From contig FCNS01000038.1 in the NCBI GenBank assembly GCA_900045905.1, positions 186,001 to 250,000 of the forward strand: a DNA stretch of 64,000 nt. The letters run 5' to 3'. The notes below the pieces were generated by a model that was not told where the DNA came from, searched no databases, and worked only from the letters and a program-made list of their open reading frames with translations. Positions within the stretch are counted from its first letter, which is position 1; every line of letters begins with the position of its first letter. This document shows, piece by piece, positions 44,924 through 55,632 of this stretch. Source of the stretch: Clostridiales bacterium CHKCI001. GTDB taxonomy: Bacteria; Bacillota; Clostridia; Lachnospirales; Lachnospiraceae. The position numbers were made by a program, and so were the translations under genes.

Positions 44924-46066
44924 CTAGGATGAAAAAGGTTGTTTTTGATTAGAAGGAATAGTAGGAAGCACTACTTTAAAAATCGTTCCATTTAAACTGC
45001 TTTCGGCGGTAATTGTACCACTGTGAACATCAACGATATTTTTGGCTATGGCCAAGCCAAGTCCTGTACCTCCTGTCTGTGTGGAACGAGATTGCTCCAT
45101 ACGATAAAATTTTTCAAATATTGTATTTAACTCGTTAGCTGGAATAATGCTACCAAAGTTGATGACCTGAATGGTAACAACTTGTTCTTGTGCAGTTAAA
45201 ATAACATTGATCATTTTACCATCATTTCCATATTTGACTGCGTTGTTAAGCAGATTGTCAAATAAGCGAGCTAATAATGTACCATCTCCAATGATGATTT
45301 TAGATGCTACATTCGTATTATAATTATATTGTAAATGATTCTGTTCGAAAATAGGATAGAATTCATCTAAAAGTTGTTCTAATAAATTAACAATATCTAG
45401 TTCAGCCATTTTGGCAGTAATTTTGCCATATCCTAAGCTAGTAAAGCCAAATAAGTCCTCAATGAGAACTTGAAGATGACAAGATTTCTGATAGGCGATG
45501 GAAAGATATTTTTTCCGCATTGTCTCATCTAAAGGGCGGTTGCTGGATAATAGTTCTAGATACCCAATAATAGAGGTAAGAGGAGTACGCAGATCATGTG
45601 CAACATTGGTGATTAAGTCATTCTTCGTTCGTTCTGCTTCTCGCTCCCGTTCCATAAGGGTACGAACTTGTTCTGCCATTTGGTTGAGTTCCATTGCCAT
45701 TTGAGAAAGTTCATTATCCCCTTCTATATCCACCGTAGTAGTAAGATCACCATTAGAAATTTTATGCATTGCTGTGGAAAGTTTTTGCATATATTGGACT
45801 TGACGATGCTGCATAAGGGCAAAGGAAAAACTAAAAATAAGTATTCCGATTAAAATATAAAGTAAAGTTAAAAACAACATTGTTTTGTCATTTGCCTGTA
45901 AAACTATGTTTTCGTATCCCAGATCTTCTATAAGACCATTTACTAGTTTAATACTAACAATAAGAAGAAGGTCTAGAACACAGGCCAGCATTGTACTAAG
46001 AATAATATGTACAAATAATCTTCCATGGAAACTATATATAATACTACTTTTCAATTTTATATCCAA
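44924..46066 (-). CDS. Sensor histidine kinase
   Basis: About 380 residues: two membrane helices (about 17-42 and 62-85) enclosing a short outer loop, a HAMP linker (about 84-137), HisKA with H157 in NVAHDLRTPL, and an ATPase domain with N-box LLNNAVKYGNDG and G-box GGTGLGLAIAKNIV. VanS/BceS-type architecture with a small sensing loop, often reading wall or peptide stress through an ABC partner. The frame begins at TTG 46066 next to GGGGAG; a TTG at 46054 is at a more normal spacing, so the start is uncertain. It overlaps the response regulator gene. Confidence 0.88.
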   Translation of the reverse strand: MDIKLKSSIIYSFHGRLFVHIILSTMLACVLDLLLIVSIKLVNGLIEDLGYENIVLQANDKTMLFLTLLYILIGILIFSFSFALMQHRQVQYMQKLSTAMHKISNGDLTTTVDIEGDNELSQMAMELNQMAEQVRTLMEREREAERTKNDLITNVAHDLRTPLTSIIGYLELLSSNRPLDETMRKKYLSIAYQKSCHLQVLIEDLFGFTSLGYGKITAKMAELDIVNLLEQLLDEFYPIFEQNHLQYNYNTNVASKIIIGDGTLLARLFDNLLNNAVKYGNDGKMINVILTAQEQVVTIQVINFGSIIPANELNTIFEKFYRMEQSRSTQTGGTGLGLAIAKNIVDVHSGTITAESSLNGTIFKVVLPTIPSNQKQPFSS

Positions 46067-46745
46067 CTCCCCATACAGTAGTTATAATCTTATTTGTTCG
46101 GTCTTCATCGTGGATTTTACTGCGTAATCGGCGAATATGTACCATAACGGTATTATTGGCTTCATAAACTCGTTCGTGCCATACCCTTTGAAAGATTTCA
46201 GCGGTACTGAAGACTTTTCCAGCATTGGAAGCAAGTAAATATAAAATATCAAACTCTAACGGAGTTAGTTTGATTTCTTCCTTCTCTAATAGAACTTTAT
46301 GAGTTGATTTATTAATAATTAGTCCATGACAACAAATTTCATCTGGATTTTCAAAAAAAGAGTTAGATGGATTTAATTCTGTGTAGCGGCGTAATTGAGA
46401 CTTTACACGTGCAGTGAGTTCCAATGGATTAAACGGTTTTGTAATATAATCATCTGCTCCAGTATTTAAACCGAAAATCTTATCTAAGTCTGTTGTCTTT
46501 GCACTTAAAAATATAATTGGTATATTGTTAGTCTTACGGATCTCACGACACATTTCTAATCCATCCATTCCTGGCATCATAATATCTAAAATGGCAAGAT
46601 GAATTGTATTGTGTTCAAGCAGTTCTAGTCCATTGGCTGCATTGTAGGCACAATAAACTTGATATCCTTCTCCACTTAAGTAAATTTCGATTAATTCTGC
46701 AATTTCTTTTTCATCATCTACTACAAGTATATTGGCTTTTGGCAT
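46044..46745 (-). CDS. OmpR/PhoB-family response regulator
   Basis: A 233-residue regulator: receiver domain (about 1-120) with acidic pocket DDE (10-12), phospho-acceptor D54 in LDIMMPGMDG, K103 region TKPFNPLEL; C-terminal winged helix (about 135-230) with LTPLEFDILYLLASN and TVMVHIRRLRSKI. First gene of the minus-strand unit, after AGGAGG. It probably regulates this operon. Confidence 0.93.
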   Translation of the reverse strand: MPKANILVVDDEKEIAELIEIYLSGEGYQVYCAYNAANGLELLEHNTIHLAILDIMMPGMDGLEMCREIRKTNNIPIIFLSAKTTDLDKIFGLNTGADDYITKPFNPLELTARVKSQLRRYTELNPSNSFFENPDEICCHGLIINKSTHKVLLEKEEIKLTPLEFDILYLLASNAGKVFSTAEIFQRVWHERVYEANNTVMVHIRRLRSKIHDEDRTNKIITTVWGVGYKIEK

Positions 46746-46800
46746 AAATTCCTCCTAATTGGTCATAATTAGATAAAGTTTCACAATATTTAATGTATAT

Positions 46801-46829
46801 AGTGTAACGTTTTTGATAAAAAATGTCAA
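46801..46829 (-). promoter_or_regulatory. Promoter of the two-component/ABC unit
   Basis: On the minus strand a perfect TTGACA (46824-46829), 17 bases, TACACT (46801-46806). A TATATA lies just downstream as an alternative -10. Confidence 0.65.
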
Positions 46830-46980
46830 TTGTAAAATGATTAACATTCTCTTACATTTTTGTCACATTAAAAATAGAAGCTCAATACATAAGAAAAATT
46901 AAAAAGAATTACTGTAGTGTTTGCATAAAAAAACAAGCAAAAAATTATGAAAATTAGATATATTTTTTTTGAAAAACCTC

Positions 46981-47009
46981 TTGCAATATTATTTTTTATA
47001 AGGTATAAT
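46981..47009 (+). promoter_or_regulatory. Main promoter of the S10 ribosomal operon
   Basis: TTGCAA (46981-46986), 17 bases, perfect TATAAT (47004-47009), behind an A/T-rich stretch. The start should fall near 47016 and give a leader of about 220 bases. Confidence 0.88.
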
Positions 47010-47044
47010 AACAGGCGTTGTGACATGATAGCAAAGAAGCGTGA

Positions 47045-47213
47045 GGTTGCTGCCCAAATGTGGCAGGTGTTCCGTGGAGCGAATGTCAAGTTATGAAACT
47101 GGCGACAAGTCACTGTACAATATAAGAAGATCTGCACATTGCAGGGATGACATGCGTGAAAAAGAAGATACGCATGGGTAAGTGTACAGTCACCGCTTGT
47201 CGTACTGAAAAAG
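47045..47213 (+). promoter_or_regulatory. Structured leader RNA of the S10 operon
   Basis: TTGCTGCC/GTGGCAG form a first hairpin. Then CGACAAG..CACTGTACA (47103-47119) pairs with TGTACAGTCACCGCTTGTCG (47182-47212), closing a branch region with two hairpins: TCTGCA..TGCAG and CATGCGT..ACGCATG. The whole lies between promoter and rpsJ. Ribosomal-protein leaders of this sort usually bind a product of the operon; which protein does so here is not known. Confidence 0.65.
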
Positions 47214-47237
47214 TGCGAAAAGGAGGCGACTTTTTTT

Positions 47238-47555
47238 ATGGCAAGTCAAGTAATGAGAATCACATTAAAGGCTTATGATCATCAGTTAGTAGATCAGTCT
47301 GCTGGAAAGATTATTGAGACTGTAAAGAAAACAGGTTCTAAGGTGAGCGGACCAGTTCCGTTGCCAACAAAGAAGGAAGTAGTAACAATTCTTCGTGCCG
47401 TACACAAGTACAAAGATTCCAGAGAGCAGTTCGAACAGAGAACACATAAGAGATTGATCGATATCATTACACCAACCCAAAAGACGGTTGATGCATTATC
47501 TCGTTTAGAGATGCCAGCTGGTGTATATATTGATATTAAGATGAAGAATAAGTAA
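47238..47555 (+). CDS. rpsJ: 30S ribosomal protein S10
   Basis: 105 residues, full-length uS10 with [25 protein letters not shown] and [18 protein letters not shown]. It sits in the 30S head and also serves transcription antitermination as NusE. AAAAGGAGGCG precedes the ATG; first gene after the structured leader. Confidence 0.98.
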   Translation: MASQVMRITLKAYDHQLVDQSAGKIIETVKKTGSKVSGPVPLPTKKEVVTILRAVHKYKDSREQFEQRTHKRLIDIITPTQKTVDALSRLEMPAGVYIDIKMKNK

Positions 47556-47689
47556 AATGATTCATTGATGAAGAAATTATCCAGAATTGGTTGATATAGA
47601 AGTAACGTTTTTTGTTCCACTTATGTCCGCTGTTCTAGGATGATTGGGATGTATTCCTAATCCGCTGTAGATTCACAGGAGGTAAAAGA

Positions 47690-48319
47690 ATGAAGAAAGC
47701 AATTTTAGCAACAAAAGTCGGAATGACACAGATTTTCGATGAAAATGGTATTCTCGTACCAGTTACTGTATTGCAGGCAGGTCCATGTGTGGTAACACAG
47801 GTTAAGACAGTTGAAAACGATGGATACAGTGCAGTACAGGTTGGCTTTGTTGATAAGCGTGAAAAGCTTGTAAACAAACCAGTTAAGGGTCACTTTGATA
47901 AGGCTGGCGTTTCTTACAAGAGATTTGTAAGAGAATTCAGACTGGAAGATGCTGAAAACTACAATGTAAAAGATGAAATTAAGGTTGATGTTTTTGCAGC
48001 TGGAGATAAGATTGATGCAACTGCAATTTCCAAAGGTAAAGGCTTCCAGGGTGCTATTAAGAGACACGGACAGTCCAGAGGACCTATGGCTCATGGTTCT
48101 AAGTTCCATCGTCATGCAGGTTCCAATGGTTCTGCAACAAGTCCAGGTAAAGTATTCAAAGGTAAGAAGATGCCAGGTCGTATGGGTGGTGTAAAAGTTA
48201 CAATCCAGAATCTGGAAGTTGTACGCGTAGATGCAGATAACAACTTACTTTTAATCAAGGGTGCAGTACCAGGATCAAAGAAGTGCTTAGTAACTGTAAA
48301 GAATTCTGTAAAGGCCTAA
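47690..48319 (+). CDS. rplC: 50S ribosomal protein L3
   Basis: 209 residues, uL3. Typical [10 protein letters not shown] at the start and the long extension [19 protein letters not shown] reaching to the peptidyl-transferase region, whose HGSKFHR part is a known methylation/pleuromutilin site. CAGGAGGT precedes the start. A 134-base gap separates it from rpsJ. Confidence 0.98.
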   Translation: MKKAILATKVGMTQIFDENGILVPVTVLQAGPCVVTQVKTVENDGYSAVQVGFVDKREKLVNKPVKGHFDKAGVSYKRFVREFRLEDAENYNVKDEIKVDVFAAGDKIDATAISKGKGFQGAIKRHGQSRGPMAHGSKFHRHAGSNGSATSPGKVFKGKKMPGRMGGVKVTIQNLEVVRVDADNNLLLIKGAVPGSKKCLVTVKNSVKA

Positions 48320-48343
48320 TGAAGCGAAAGGAGGACCACACAG

Positions 48344-48964
48344 ATGTCAAAAGTATCTGTTTACAATATGCAAGGTGCACAGGTTGGCGAATTAGAGCTT
48401 AACGATGCAGTATTCGGAGTAGAAGTAAACGAACATCTCGTTAAGATGGCAGTAACAAGCCAGCTTGCAAATAAGCGTCAAGGAACTCAGAAAGCAAAGA
48501 CACGTTCTGAAGTATCTGGCGGTGGAAGAAAGCCATGGAGACAGAAAGGAACTGGTCATGCAAGACAAGGTTCTATTAGAGCTCCACAGTGGACAGGCGG
48601 CGGAGTTGTATTCGCTCCAGTTCCAAGAGACTATTCTTTCAAATTAAATAAGAAGGAAAAGAGAGCTGCTCTTAAGTCTGTATTGACAAGCAGAGTAAAT
48701 GAAAATAAGTTCATCGTATTAGATGAGTTAACATTAGATGAAATTAAGACAAAGAAGTTTGTAGAAGTAATGAATAACTTAAAAGTTGCTAAGGCTTTAG
48801 TTGTTACAGATGGTACAGATAAGAATGTTGTTCTTTCTGCAAGAAATCTGAAAAATATCAAGACAGCTTCTACTAACACAATCAATGTATACGATATCTT
48901 AAAATATGATACCGTAGTTGCTACTAAGGCAGCTGTTGCAACAATCGAGGAGGTGTATGCATAA
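48344..48964 (+). CDS. rplD: 50S ribosomal protein L4
   Basis: 206 residues, uL4, with the tunnel loop [19 protein letters not shown] (about 65-83) and a C-terminal globular domain. L4 often regulates its own operon in other bacteria. The stop overlaps the rplW start (TAATG). Confidence 0.98.
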   Translation: MSKVSVYNMQGAQVGELELNDAVFGVEVNEHLVKMAVTSQLANKRQGTQKAKTRSEVSGGGRKPWRQKGTGHARQGSIRAPQWTGGGVVFAPVPRDYSFKLNKKEKRAALKSVLTSRVNENKFIVLDELTLDEIKTKKFVEVMNNLKVAKALVVTDGTDKNVVLSARNLKNIKTASTNTINVYDILKYDTVVATKAAVATIEEVYA

Positions 48965-49263
48965 TGGCTAACGTACAATACTATGATGTTATTCTGAAGC
49001 CAGTAATCACTGAGAAGAGCATGGACGCTATGGCTGAAAAGAAGTATACCTTTCTTGTTCATCCAGAAGCAACAAAGAACATGATTGCTGAAGCAGTTGA
49101 AAAAATGTTCCCTGGCACAAAGGTTGCTAAGGTAAATACCATGAATTTAGATGGTAAGACAAAGAGAAGAGGCCGTTCTGTTGGTAAGACAGCAAAGACA
49201 AAAAAAGCAATTGTTCAGTTAACAGCTGAAAGCGAAGATATCCAGATTTTTGAAGGCCTGTAA
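48964..49263 (+). CDS. rplW: 50S ribosomal protein L23
   Basis: 99 residues, uL23, at the tunnel exit where SRP and trigger factor dock. Motifs: [11 protein letters not shown] and [19 protein letters not shown]. It overlaps the rplD stop by one base and is preceded by GAGGAGGTG within rplD. Confidence 0.97.
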   Translation: MANVQYYDVILKPVITEKSMDAMAEKKYTFLVHPEATKNMIAEAVEKMFPGTKVAKVNTMNLDGKTKRRGRSVGKTAKTKKAIVQLTAESEDIQIFEGL

Positions 49264-49336
49264 GACGCAGCCAGTTCGTGGCTGTGCATTAAACGCAACA
49301 AAAGCGTGATAATAAATTAGAAAAGGAGAATTTATC

Positions 49337-50179
49337 ATGGGAATCAAAAAATATAACCCATATACACCTTCTAGAAGACAGATGACAGGTTCTGATTTCT
49401 CCGAAATCACAAGTACAACTCCTGAAAAATCGTTAACTGTATCTTTAAAGAAGAATGCAGGCCGTAACAACCAAGGTAAAATTACTGTAAGACACCAAGG
49501 TGGCGGTTCTAGAAGAAAATATAGAATTATTGATTTTAAGAGAAACAAAGATGGAATTCCAGCAATTGTTAAATCCATCGAATACGATCCAAATAGAACA
49601 GCAAACATCGCTTTAATCTGCTATGCAGATGGACAGAAAGCATACATCTTAGCTCCAGAAGGATTAAAGGTTGGTATGAAGGTTGTAAGTGGTGTAGAAG
49701 CAGAAGCAAAGATTGGTAACTGCTTACCATTATCCGAAATTCCAGTAGGTGCTCAGATTCACAACATCGAATTATATCCAGGTGCAGGAGCACAGTTAGT
49801 TCGTTCCGCTGGTGTTGCAGCGCAGTTAATGGCTAAGGAAGGTAAGTATGCTACATTGAGATTACCATCTGGTGAAATGAGAATGGTTCCAATCAATTGC
49901 CGTGCAACAATTGGTGTTGTAGGTAATGGAGAACACTCCCTGATTAACATTGGTAAGGCTGGACGTAAGCGTCATATGGGCATTCGTCCTACTGTTCGTG
50001 GTTCTGTTATGAATCCTAATGACCATCCACATGGTGGTGGTGAAGGTAAGACTGGTATTGGTCGTCCAGGTCCATGTACACCTTGGGGCAAGCCAGCACT
50101 TGGATTAAAGACAAGAAAGAAAAACAAACAGTCCAATAAGTTAATCATTAGAAGAAAAGACGGAAGAGCAATAAAATAA
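49337..50179 (+). CDS. rplB: 50S ribosomal protein L2
   Basis: 280 residues, uL2, needed for subunit joining and peptidyl transfer. Conserved: [24 protein letters not shown] and [20 protein letters not shown] with the key histidine in DHPHGGG. AAAAGGAG precedes the start. Confidence 0.98.
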   Translation: MGIKKYNPYTPSRRQMTGSDFSEITSTTPEKSLTVSLKKNAGRNNQGKITVRHQGGGSRRKYRIIDFKRNKDGIPAIVKSIEYDPNRTANIALICYADGQKAYILAPEGLKVGMKVVSGVEAEAKIGNCLPLSEIPVGAQIHNIELYPGAGAQLVRSAGVAAQLMAKEGKYATLRLPSGEMRMVPINCRATIGVVGNGEHSLINIGKAGRKRHMGIRPTVRGSVMNPNDHPHGGGEGKTGIGRPGPCTPWGKPALGLKTRKKNKQSNKLIIRRKDGRAIK

Positions 50180-50228
50180 TTGATTATGCTCAGAAAATTT
50201 TGAACAGTTTATAAGGAGGTTAGAACCT

Positions 50229-50507
50229 ATGGCTCGCTCACTGAAAAAAGGACCATTTGCTGATGCACATTTATTAAAGAAGGTTGATGCAATGAACGCA
50301 GCAGGACAAAAGCAGGTAATTAAGACTTGGTCTCGTCGTTCTACAATCTTCCCACAAATGGTTGGACATACAATCGCAGTTCATGATGGTAGAAAGCATG
50401 TTCCAGTATATATCACAGAAGATATGGTTGGACATAAGCTTGGAGAATTCGTAGCTACCAGAACTTATAGAGGTCATGGAAAAGACGAAAAGAAATCAAA
50501 ACGCTAA
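50229..50507 (+). CDS. rpsS: 30S ribosomal protein S19
   Basis: 92 residues, uS19, 30S head. [18 protein letters not shown] and [20 protein letters not shown] are typical. AAGGAGGT precedes the ATG. Confidence 0.98.
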   Translation: MARSLKKGPFADAHLLKKVDAMNAAGQKQVIKTWSRRSTIFPQMVGHTIAVHDGRKHVPVYITEDMVGHKLGEFVATRTYRGHGKDEKKSKR

Positions 50508-50541
50508 TTTGGAACGTATTTGAAAGGAGGTAACAAAAGTC

Positions 50542-50928
50542 ATGGCAAAAGGACATAGATCCCAGATTAAGAGAGAAAGAAATGCACAGAAGGACACAAG
50601 ACCATCTGCAAAGTTATCTTATGCAAGAGTTTCTGTCCAGAAGGCATGTTTTGTATTAGATGCCATTAGAGGCAAGGATGTTACAACTGCACTTGGTATT
50701 GTAACTTACAATCCTAGATATGCTTCATCTTTAATAAAGAAGTTATTAGAGTCAGCAATTGCAAACGCTGAAAACAACAACGGAATGCATGCAGAGAACC
50801 TTTATGTAGAGGAATGCTACGCAAATAAGGGACCAACAATGAAGAGAATCAGACCGAGAGCACAGGGTAGAGCTTATCGTATTGAAAAGAGAATGAGCCA
50901 TATCACAATCGTGCTGAATGAAAGATAA
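50542..50928 (+). CDS. rplV: 50S ribosomal protein L22
   Basis: 128 residues, uL22, with the tunnel beta-hairpin KGPTMKRIRPRAQGRAYRI (about 88-106), the region where macrolide resistance changes occur. Nothing unusual in the loop. AAAGGAGGT precedes the start. Confidence 0.98.
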   Translation: MAKGHRSQIKRERNAQKDTRPSAKLSYARVSVQKACFVLDAIRGKDVTTALGIVTYNPRYASSLIKKLLESAIANAENNNGMHAENLYVEECYANKGPTMKRIRPRAQGRAYRIEKRMSHITIVLNER

Positions 50929-50940
50929 AAGGAGGGCATT

Positions 50941-51597
50941 ATGGGACAAAAAGTTAATCCTCATGGCATCAGAGTCGGCGTAATCAAAGATTGGGATTCC
51001 AAGTGGTATGCTGAAGCTGATTTCGCAGACAATCTTGTAGAAGATTATAATATTAGAAAGTTCTTAAAAAAGAGATTATACAGTGCCGGCATCTCCAAGA
51101 TCGAAATCGAAAGAGCTGCTGATCGTGTAAAAGTTATTATTTATACAGCTAAGCCAGGTGTAGTAATTGGTAAAGGCGGAGCTGAAATTGAAAAGTTAAA
51201 AGCAGAAGCTTCTAAGTTAACAGATAAGAAGTTATTTGTAGATATTAAAGAAGTAAAGAGACCAGATAAGGACGCTCAGTTAGTAGCTGAAAATATTGCT
51301 GCTCAGTTGGAAAATCGTATTTCCTTCCGTCGTGCAATGAAGTCCACAATGTCTAGAACAATGAAAGCAGGAGCTCTTGGTATTAAGACTGCTGTTTCTG
51401 GACGTCTGGCAGGTGCAGATATGGCTCGTACAGAATTCTACAGCGAGGGAACAATCCCGTTGCAGACATTGAGAGCTGATATTGATTATGGTTTCGCTGA
51501 AGCAGATACAACCTACGGTAAGTTAGGTGTTAAGGTTTGGATCTACAAAGGCGAAGTTCTTCCAACAAAGTCTAATAAGGAAGGGAGCGATAAATAA
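50941..51597 (+). CDS. rpsC: 30S ribosomal protein S3
   Basis: 218 residues, uS3, lining the mRNA entry. [13 protein letters not shown] at the start, KH domain with [17 protein letters not shown], and a C-terminal domain with [28 protein letters not shown] precedes the start; its stop overlaps rplP by one base. Confidence 0.98.
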   Translation: MGQKVNPHGIRVGVIKDWDSKWYAEADFADNLVEDYNIRKFLKKRLYSAGISKIEIERAADRVKVIIYTAKPGVVIGKGGAEIEKLKAEASKLTDKKLFVDIKEVKRPDKDAQLVAENIAAQLENRISFRRAMKSTMSRTMKAGALGIKTAVSGRLAGADMARTEFYSEGTIPLQTLRADIDYGFAEADTTYGKLGVKVWIYKGEVLPTKSNKEGSDK

Positions 51598-52034
51598 TGT
51601 TAATGCCTAAGAGAGTAAAGCGTCGTAAGCAGTTCCGTGGAACGATGACCGGTAAGGCTATGAGAGGTAACACAATTTCTAATGGTGAATACGGTATTGT
51701 CGCTTTAGAGCCAGCATGGATTAAATCCAATCAGATTGAAGCTGCCCGTATTGCTATGACACGTTATATCAAGCGTGGTGGTAAGGTTTGGATTAAGATT
51801 TTCCCAGATAAACCAGTAACAACAAAACCAGCTGAAACACGTATGGGTTCCGGTAAAGGTTCCCTGGAATACTGGGTAGCAGTCGTTAAGCCAGGTCGTG
51901 TAATGTTTGAGATCTCTGGAGTTTCTGAAGAGGTAGCGAGAGAAGCATTACGTCTTGCAACACACAAGTTACCAGTAAAATGTAAAGTAGTTTCTCGCGC
52001 AGACTTAGAAGGCGGTGATAACAGTGAAAATTAA
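51597..52034 (+). CDS. rplP: 50S ribosomal protein L16
   Basis: 145 residues, uL16, near the A-site tRNA. Typical [36 protein letters not shown] and [21 protein letters not shown] 51597 (TAATG overlap, 9 bases from AAGGGAG) is preferred to ATG 51603. Confidence 0.97.
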   Translation: MLMPKRVKRRKQFRGTMTGKAMRGNTISNGEYGIVALEPAWIKSNQIEAARIAMTRYIKRGGKVWIKIFPDKPVTTKPAETRMGSGKGSLEYWVAVVKPGRVMFEISGVSEEVAREALRLATHKLPVKCKVVSRADLEGGDNSEN

Positions 52035-52224
52035 TAAGTATGTAGAAGATTTAAAGACGAAATCAGCTACAGAATTACAGGAAGAATTAGTAGCTGCTAA
52101 GAAGGAACTTTTTAATTTAAGATTCCAGAATGCGACCAATCAATTGGATAATACAAGTAGAATTAAGGAAGTTCGTAAGAACATTGCCAGAATTCAGACA
52201 ATTATCACAGAAAAGGCGCAGTAA
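52024..52224 (+). CDS. rpmC: 50S ribosomal protein L29
   Basis: 66 residues, uL29, two-helix protein beside the tunnel exit ([29 protein letters not shown]-type core, about residues 31-60). GTG start inside the end of rplP (11-base overlap), 8 bases after GGCGG; a GTG at 52015 is too near the site. Confidence 0.95.
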   Translation: MKINKYVEDLKTKSATELQEELVAAKKELFNLRFQNATNQLDNTSRIKEVRKNIARIQTIITEKAQ

Positions 52225-52277
52225 GATGAACCTTTAGCGTTCGATTCGTTGAAAACAACACGAAAGGAGTAACGGTT

Positions 52278-52535
52278 GTGGAAGAAAGAAATCTTAGAAA
52301 AATCCGTACAGGTAAAGTAATCAGCGACAAGATGGATAAGACGATTGTAGTTGCTGTTCAGGATAATGTAAAGCATCCGGTTATTGGTAAGATCGTTAAG
52401 AGAACTTACAAGTTAAAGGCTCATGACGAAGAAAATACCTGCAAAATCGGTGATACTGTAAGAGTAATGGAGACAAGACCTCTGTCTAAGGATAAGAGAT
52501 GGAGATTAGTTGAAATTATTGAAAGAGCAAAATAA
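52278..52535 (+). CDS. rpsQ: 30S ribosomal protein S17
   Basis: 85 residues, uS17. GTG start after AAAGGAG. Motifs: [19 protein letters not shown] and [19 protein letters not shown], with [14 protein letters not shown] at the end. Confidence 0.97.
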   Translation: MEERNLRKIRTGKVISDKMDKTIVVAVQDNVKHPVIGKIVKRTYKLKAHDEENTCKIGDTVRVMETRPLSKDKRWRLVEIIERAK

Positions 52536-52646
52536 TTTTTTTTAGCAGAATATTGCGTTTCGCAACATTTGTTATATAGATAGAAATGCAGATAAATCCG
52601 TATAAATCTGGTTTTCAATCCAGAGTTCGATGAAAGGAGTCTAGGC

Positions 52647-53015
52647 ATGATTCAGCAGGAAAGCAGATTAAAAGTTGCTGATAATACTGGTGCAAAGGAA
52701 TTACTTTGTATCCGTGTTATGGGCGGATCTACAAGAAGATATGCAAATATCGGTGATGTCATTGTTGCTTCTGTTAAGGATGCAACACCAGGCGGTGTTG
52801 TAAAGAAGGGCGATGTTGTAAAAGCCGTTGTTGTGCGTACAGTAAAAGGTGCTCGTCGTAAAGACGGTTCTTATATTAAGTTCGATGAAAATGCAGCAGT
52901 TATCATCAAGGAAGACAAGAACCCAAGAGGAACTCGTATTTTTGGACCTGTAGCAAGAGAGTTAAGAGAAAAGCAGTTCATGAAGATCGTATCTCTCGCT
53001 CCAGAAGTATTATAA
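52647..53015 (+). CDS. rplN: 50S ribosomal protein L14
   Basis: 122 residues, uL14. [20 protein letters not shown] is the standard start; [15 protein letters not shown] and [20 protein letters not shown] are conserved. AAAGGAG precedes it. A 111-base gap after rpsQ has no terminator. Confidence 0.98.
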   Translation: MIQQESRLKVADNTGAKELLCIRVMGGSTRRYANIGDVIVASVKDATPGGVVKKGDVVKAVVVRTVKGARRKDGSYIKFDENAAVIIKEDKNPRGTRIFGPVARELREKQFMKIVSLAPEVL

Positions 53016-53029
53016 GGAGGGTGTAAACT

Positions 53030-53338
53030 GTGGCTAACAAGATCAAGAAGGGTGATACAGTAAAGGTTATCACTGGTAAAGACAAAGATAGAGAAGGCAA
53101 GGTATTGTCTGTTGATATGAAGAACCACAAAGTACTTGTTGAAGGCGTAAATATGGTAACGAAGCATACAAAGCCAAGCGCTCAGAATCAGCAAGGTGGT
53201 ATTGTAAGTAAGGAAGCTCCAATTGACATCTCTAATGTAATGTACAGCGCAAAAGGTCAGGCTGTAAGAGTTGGATTCGCAGTAAAGGATGGCAAGAAGG
53301 TTCGTATTAATAAGAAAACTGGCGAAGCAATCGATTAA
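53030..53338 (+). CDS. rplX: 50S ribosomal protein L24
   Basis: 102 residues, uL24, KOW domain ([20 protein letters not shown], about 6-25), an assembly initiator. GTG start, 12 bases from AAGGAGGG. Confidence 0.97.
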   Translation: MANKIKKGDTVKVITGKDKDREGKVLSVDMKNHKVLVEGVNMVTKHTKPSAQNQQGGIVSKEAPIDISNVMYSAKGQAVRVGFAVKDGKKVRINKKTGEAID

Positions 53339-53358
53339 TTGAGAGAGGAGGTTCAAAC

Positions 53359-53898
53359 GTGAGTAGATTAAAAGACGCTTATAAGAATGAGATCGTAGAT
53401 GCTATGATCAAGAAATTTGGTTATAAGAATATCATGGAAGTTCCAAAGTTGGATAAAGTTGTCATCAACATGGGTGTTGGTGAAGCAAAAGAAAACGCAA
53501 AACTTCTGGATGCTGCTGTTAAGGAATTGGAAACAATTGCTGGACAGAAGGTTGTTACAACAAAGGCAAAGAAATCTGTTGCTAACTTCAAGATCAGAGA
53601 GGGTATGCCAATCGGATGTAAAGTAACATTACGTGGTGAAAAGATGTATGAATTTGTAGATCGTCTGATTAACCTGGCATTGCCACGAGTACGTGACTTT
53701 AGAGGTGTTAGCGCGAATTCCTTCGATGGAAGAGGTAACTATGCATTAGGTATTAAAGAACAGTTGATCTTCCCTGAAATCGAGTATGATAAGGTTGATA
53801 AGACCAGAGGTATGGACGTAATTTTCGTTACTACCGCTAAGACTGATGAGGAAGCTCGTGAATTACTGAGATTATTTAATATGCCATTTCAAAAATAG
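53359..53898 (+). CDS. rplE: 50S ribosomal protein L5
   Basis: 179 residues, uL5, contacts 5S rRNA and P-site tRNA. Motifs: [40 protein letters not shown] and [20 protein letters not shown] start after GAGAGGAGG. Confidence 0.98.
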   Translation: MSRLKDAYKNEIVDAMIKKFGYKNIMEVPKLDKVVINMGVGEAKENAKLLDAAVKELETIAGQKVVTTKAKKSVANFKIREGMPIGCKVTLRGEKMYEFVDRLINLALPRVRDFRGVSANSFDGRGNYALGIKEQLIFPEIEYDKVDKTRGMDVIFVTTAKTDEEARELLRLFNMPFQK

Positions 53899-53914
53899 TT
53901 AGGAGGAAAGTTTC

Positions 53915-54100
53915 ATGGCTAAAACTTCAATGAAAGTAAAACAGTCACGTAAGGCAAAGTTTTCCACTCAGGAATACAATCGTTGCAGAATCTGCGGACG
54001 TCCACATGCTTACTTAAGAAAGTATGGAATTTGCAGAATTTGTTTCCGTGAATTAGCATATAAGGGACAGATTCCTGGTGTAAAGAAAGCAAGCTGGTAA
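53915..54100 (+). CDS. rpsN: 30S ribosomal protein S14, zinc-binding type Z
   Basis: 61 residues, uS14 with the zinc ribbon C-x2-C (CRICGRP) and C-x2-C (CRICFREL). The short Zn form is normal for Firmicutes; a zinc-free paralogue may exist elsewhere. AGGAGG precedes the ATG. Confidence 0.97.
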   Translation: MAKTSMKVKQSRKAKFSTQEYNRCRICGRPHAYLRKYGICRICFRELAYKGQIPGVKKASW

Positions 54101-54137
54101 GCCGGTGCCACAATCTATAAGAAGGAGGACAACTTAA

Positions 54138-54539
54138 ATGACAATGAGCGATCCAATTGCAGATATGCTTACAAGAATTCGTAATGCAAATACTGCAAAG
54201 CATGATACAGTAGATATCCCAGCATCTAAGATGAAAATCGCAATTGCAGACATCCTTTTAAAGGAAGGCTATATTGCAAAGTATGATATCGTAGAAGACG
54301 GTAATTTTAAGACAATTCGTGTGACATTAAAGTATGGTGCAGACAAGAATGAAAGAATCATTACAGGTCTGAAGAGAATTTCCAAACCAGGTCTTCGTGT
54401 ATACGCAAGCACACAAGATCTTCCAAAAGTACTGGGTGGTTTAGGTGTTGCAATCATCTCTACAAACCAGGGCGTTTTAACGGATAAAGAAGCTAGAAAG
54501 CTGAATGTAGGTGGAGAAGTATTAGCGTTTGTTTGGTAA
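54138..54539 (+). CDS. rpsH: 30S ribosomal protein S8
   Basis: 133 residues, uS8, a primary 16S binder and in E. coli the spc repressor. [31 protein letters not shown] and [22 protein letters not shown] are typical. AAGGAGGAC precedes it. Confidence 0.98.
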   Translation: MTMSDPIADMLTRIRNANTAKHDTVDIPASKMKIAIADILLKEGYIAKYDIVEDGNFKTIRVTLKYGADKNERIITGLKRISKPGLRVYASTQDLPKVLGGLGVAIISTNQGVLTDKEARKLNVGGEVLAFVW

Positions 54540-54686
54540 TTCCAAGAGCGCAATTTGAGTGGAAACAAGTGTGGCAGGTGACATAGAACGAATAGTTCCA
54601 ACCGCCATAAACTGTTTCTCAGTTTATATATAAATTTAGAGTACAGTAAATAACTGACTCTCACTAAATAAATAGGAGGTACGGGC

Positions 54687-55229
54687 ATGTCACGTATTGG
54701 AAGAATGCCAATCGCGGTTCCAGCAGATGTAACAGTTGAAATTGCAGAAAATAATAAAGTGACGGTAAAAGGTCCTAAGGGAACTTTGGAAAGAGTATTA
54801 CCAGCAGAAATGCAAATCAAAAAAGATGGTAACGAAATCGTAGTTTCCAGACCAAATGATTTAAAGAAGATGAAATCTTTGCATGGTTTGACAAGAACTT
54901 TAATTAACAATATGATCATTGGTGTAACAAAGGGTTATGAAAAAGTTTTGGAAATCAATGGTGTTGGTTATAGAGGTGCAAAGCAAGGCAAGAAATTAGT
55001 TCTGAACTTAGGATATTCTCATCCAGTAGAAATGACTGATCCAGAAGGAATTGAAACAGTTATGGAAGGTCAGAACAAGATTATTGTTAAAGGTATTGAT
55101 AAAGAAAAAGTTGGACAGTTTGCGGCTGAAATCAGAGAAAAGAGAGCTCCAGAACCATATAAGGGTAAGGGTATCAAGTATGCTGATGAGACAATCAGAC
55201 GTAAAGTTGGTAAGACTGGTAAGAAATAA
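54687..55229 (+). CDS. rplF: 50S ribosomal protein L6
   Basis: 180 residues, uL6. [26 protein letters not shown] and [22 protein letters not shown] are conserved. A 147-base spacer from rpsH has no promoter or terminator that could be supported. AGGAGGTAC precedes the start. Confidence 0.98.
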   Translation: MSRIGRMPIAVPADVTVEIAENNKVTVKGPKGTLERVLPAEMQIKKDGNEIVVSRPNDLKKMKSLHGLTRTLINNMIIGVTKGYEKVLEINGVGYRGAKQGKKLVLNLGYSHPVEMTDPEGIETVMEGQNKIIVKGIDKEKVGQFAAEIREKRAPEPYKGKGIKYADETIRRKVGKTGKK

Positions 55230-55247
55230 TAAGGAGAGTGAGAAAGA

Positions 55248-55616
55248 ATGGTTAGTAAGGTATCAAGAACGAGAGTTCGCCAAGAAAAGCATAGAAGATT
55301 GCGCAGACATATTAACGGTACGGCTGAAAGACCACGTTTGTCTGTATTTAGAAGCAATAATCATATGTATGCACAGATCATTGATGATACAGTTGGTAAA
55401 ACACTGGTGTCAGCTTCTACTCTTCAAAAGGACGTTAAGGCTGAATTAGAAAAGACCAACGATGTAGCTGCTGCCGCTTACTTGGGTACAGTTATTGCAA
55501 AGAGAGCTTTAGACGCAGGAATCACAACAGTTGTTTATGATAGAGGTGGATTCATTTATCAAGGTAAGGTTCAGGCATTGGCAGATGCAGCCCGTGAGGC
55601 TGGTCTGAAATTCTAA
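55248..55616 (+). CDS. rplR: 50S ribosomal protein L18
   Basis: 122 residues, uL18, binds 5S r[25 protein letters not shown] and [24 protein letters not shown] (reads VYDRGG) are typical. AAGGAGAG precedes the ATG. Confidence 0.97.
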   Translation: MVSKVSRTRVRQEKHRRLRRHINGTAERPRLSVFRSNNHMYAQIIDDTVGKTLVSASTLQKDVKAELEKTNDVAAAAYLGTVIAKRALDAGITTVVYDRGGFIYQGKVQALADAAREAGLKF

Positions 55617-55632
55617 TCAAGGAGGAGAACAG

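Noticed and set aside
47705-48115. 136-codon minus-strand frame opposite rplC and similar frames opposite other ribosomal genes
   Set aside because: Antisense shadows of highly biased coding sequence without ribosome binding sites.
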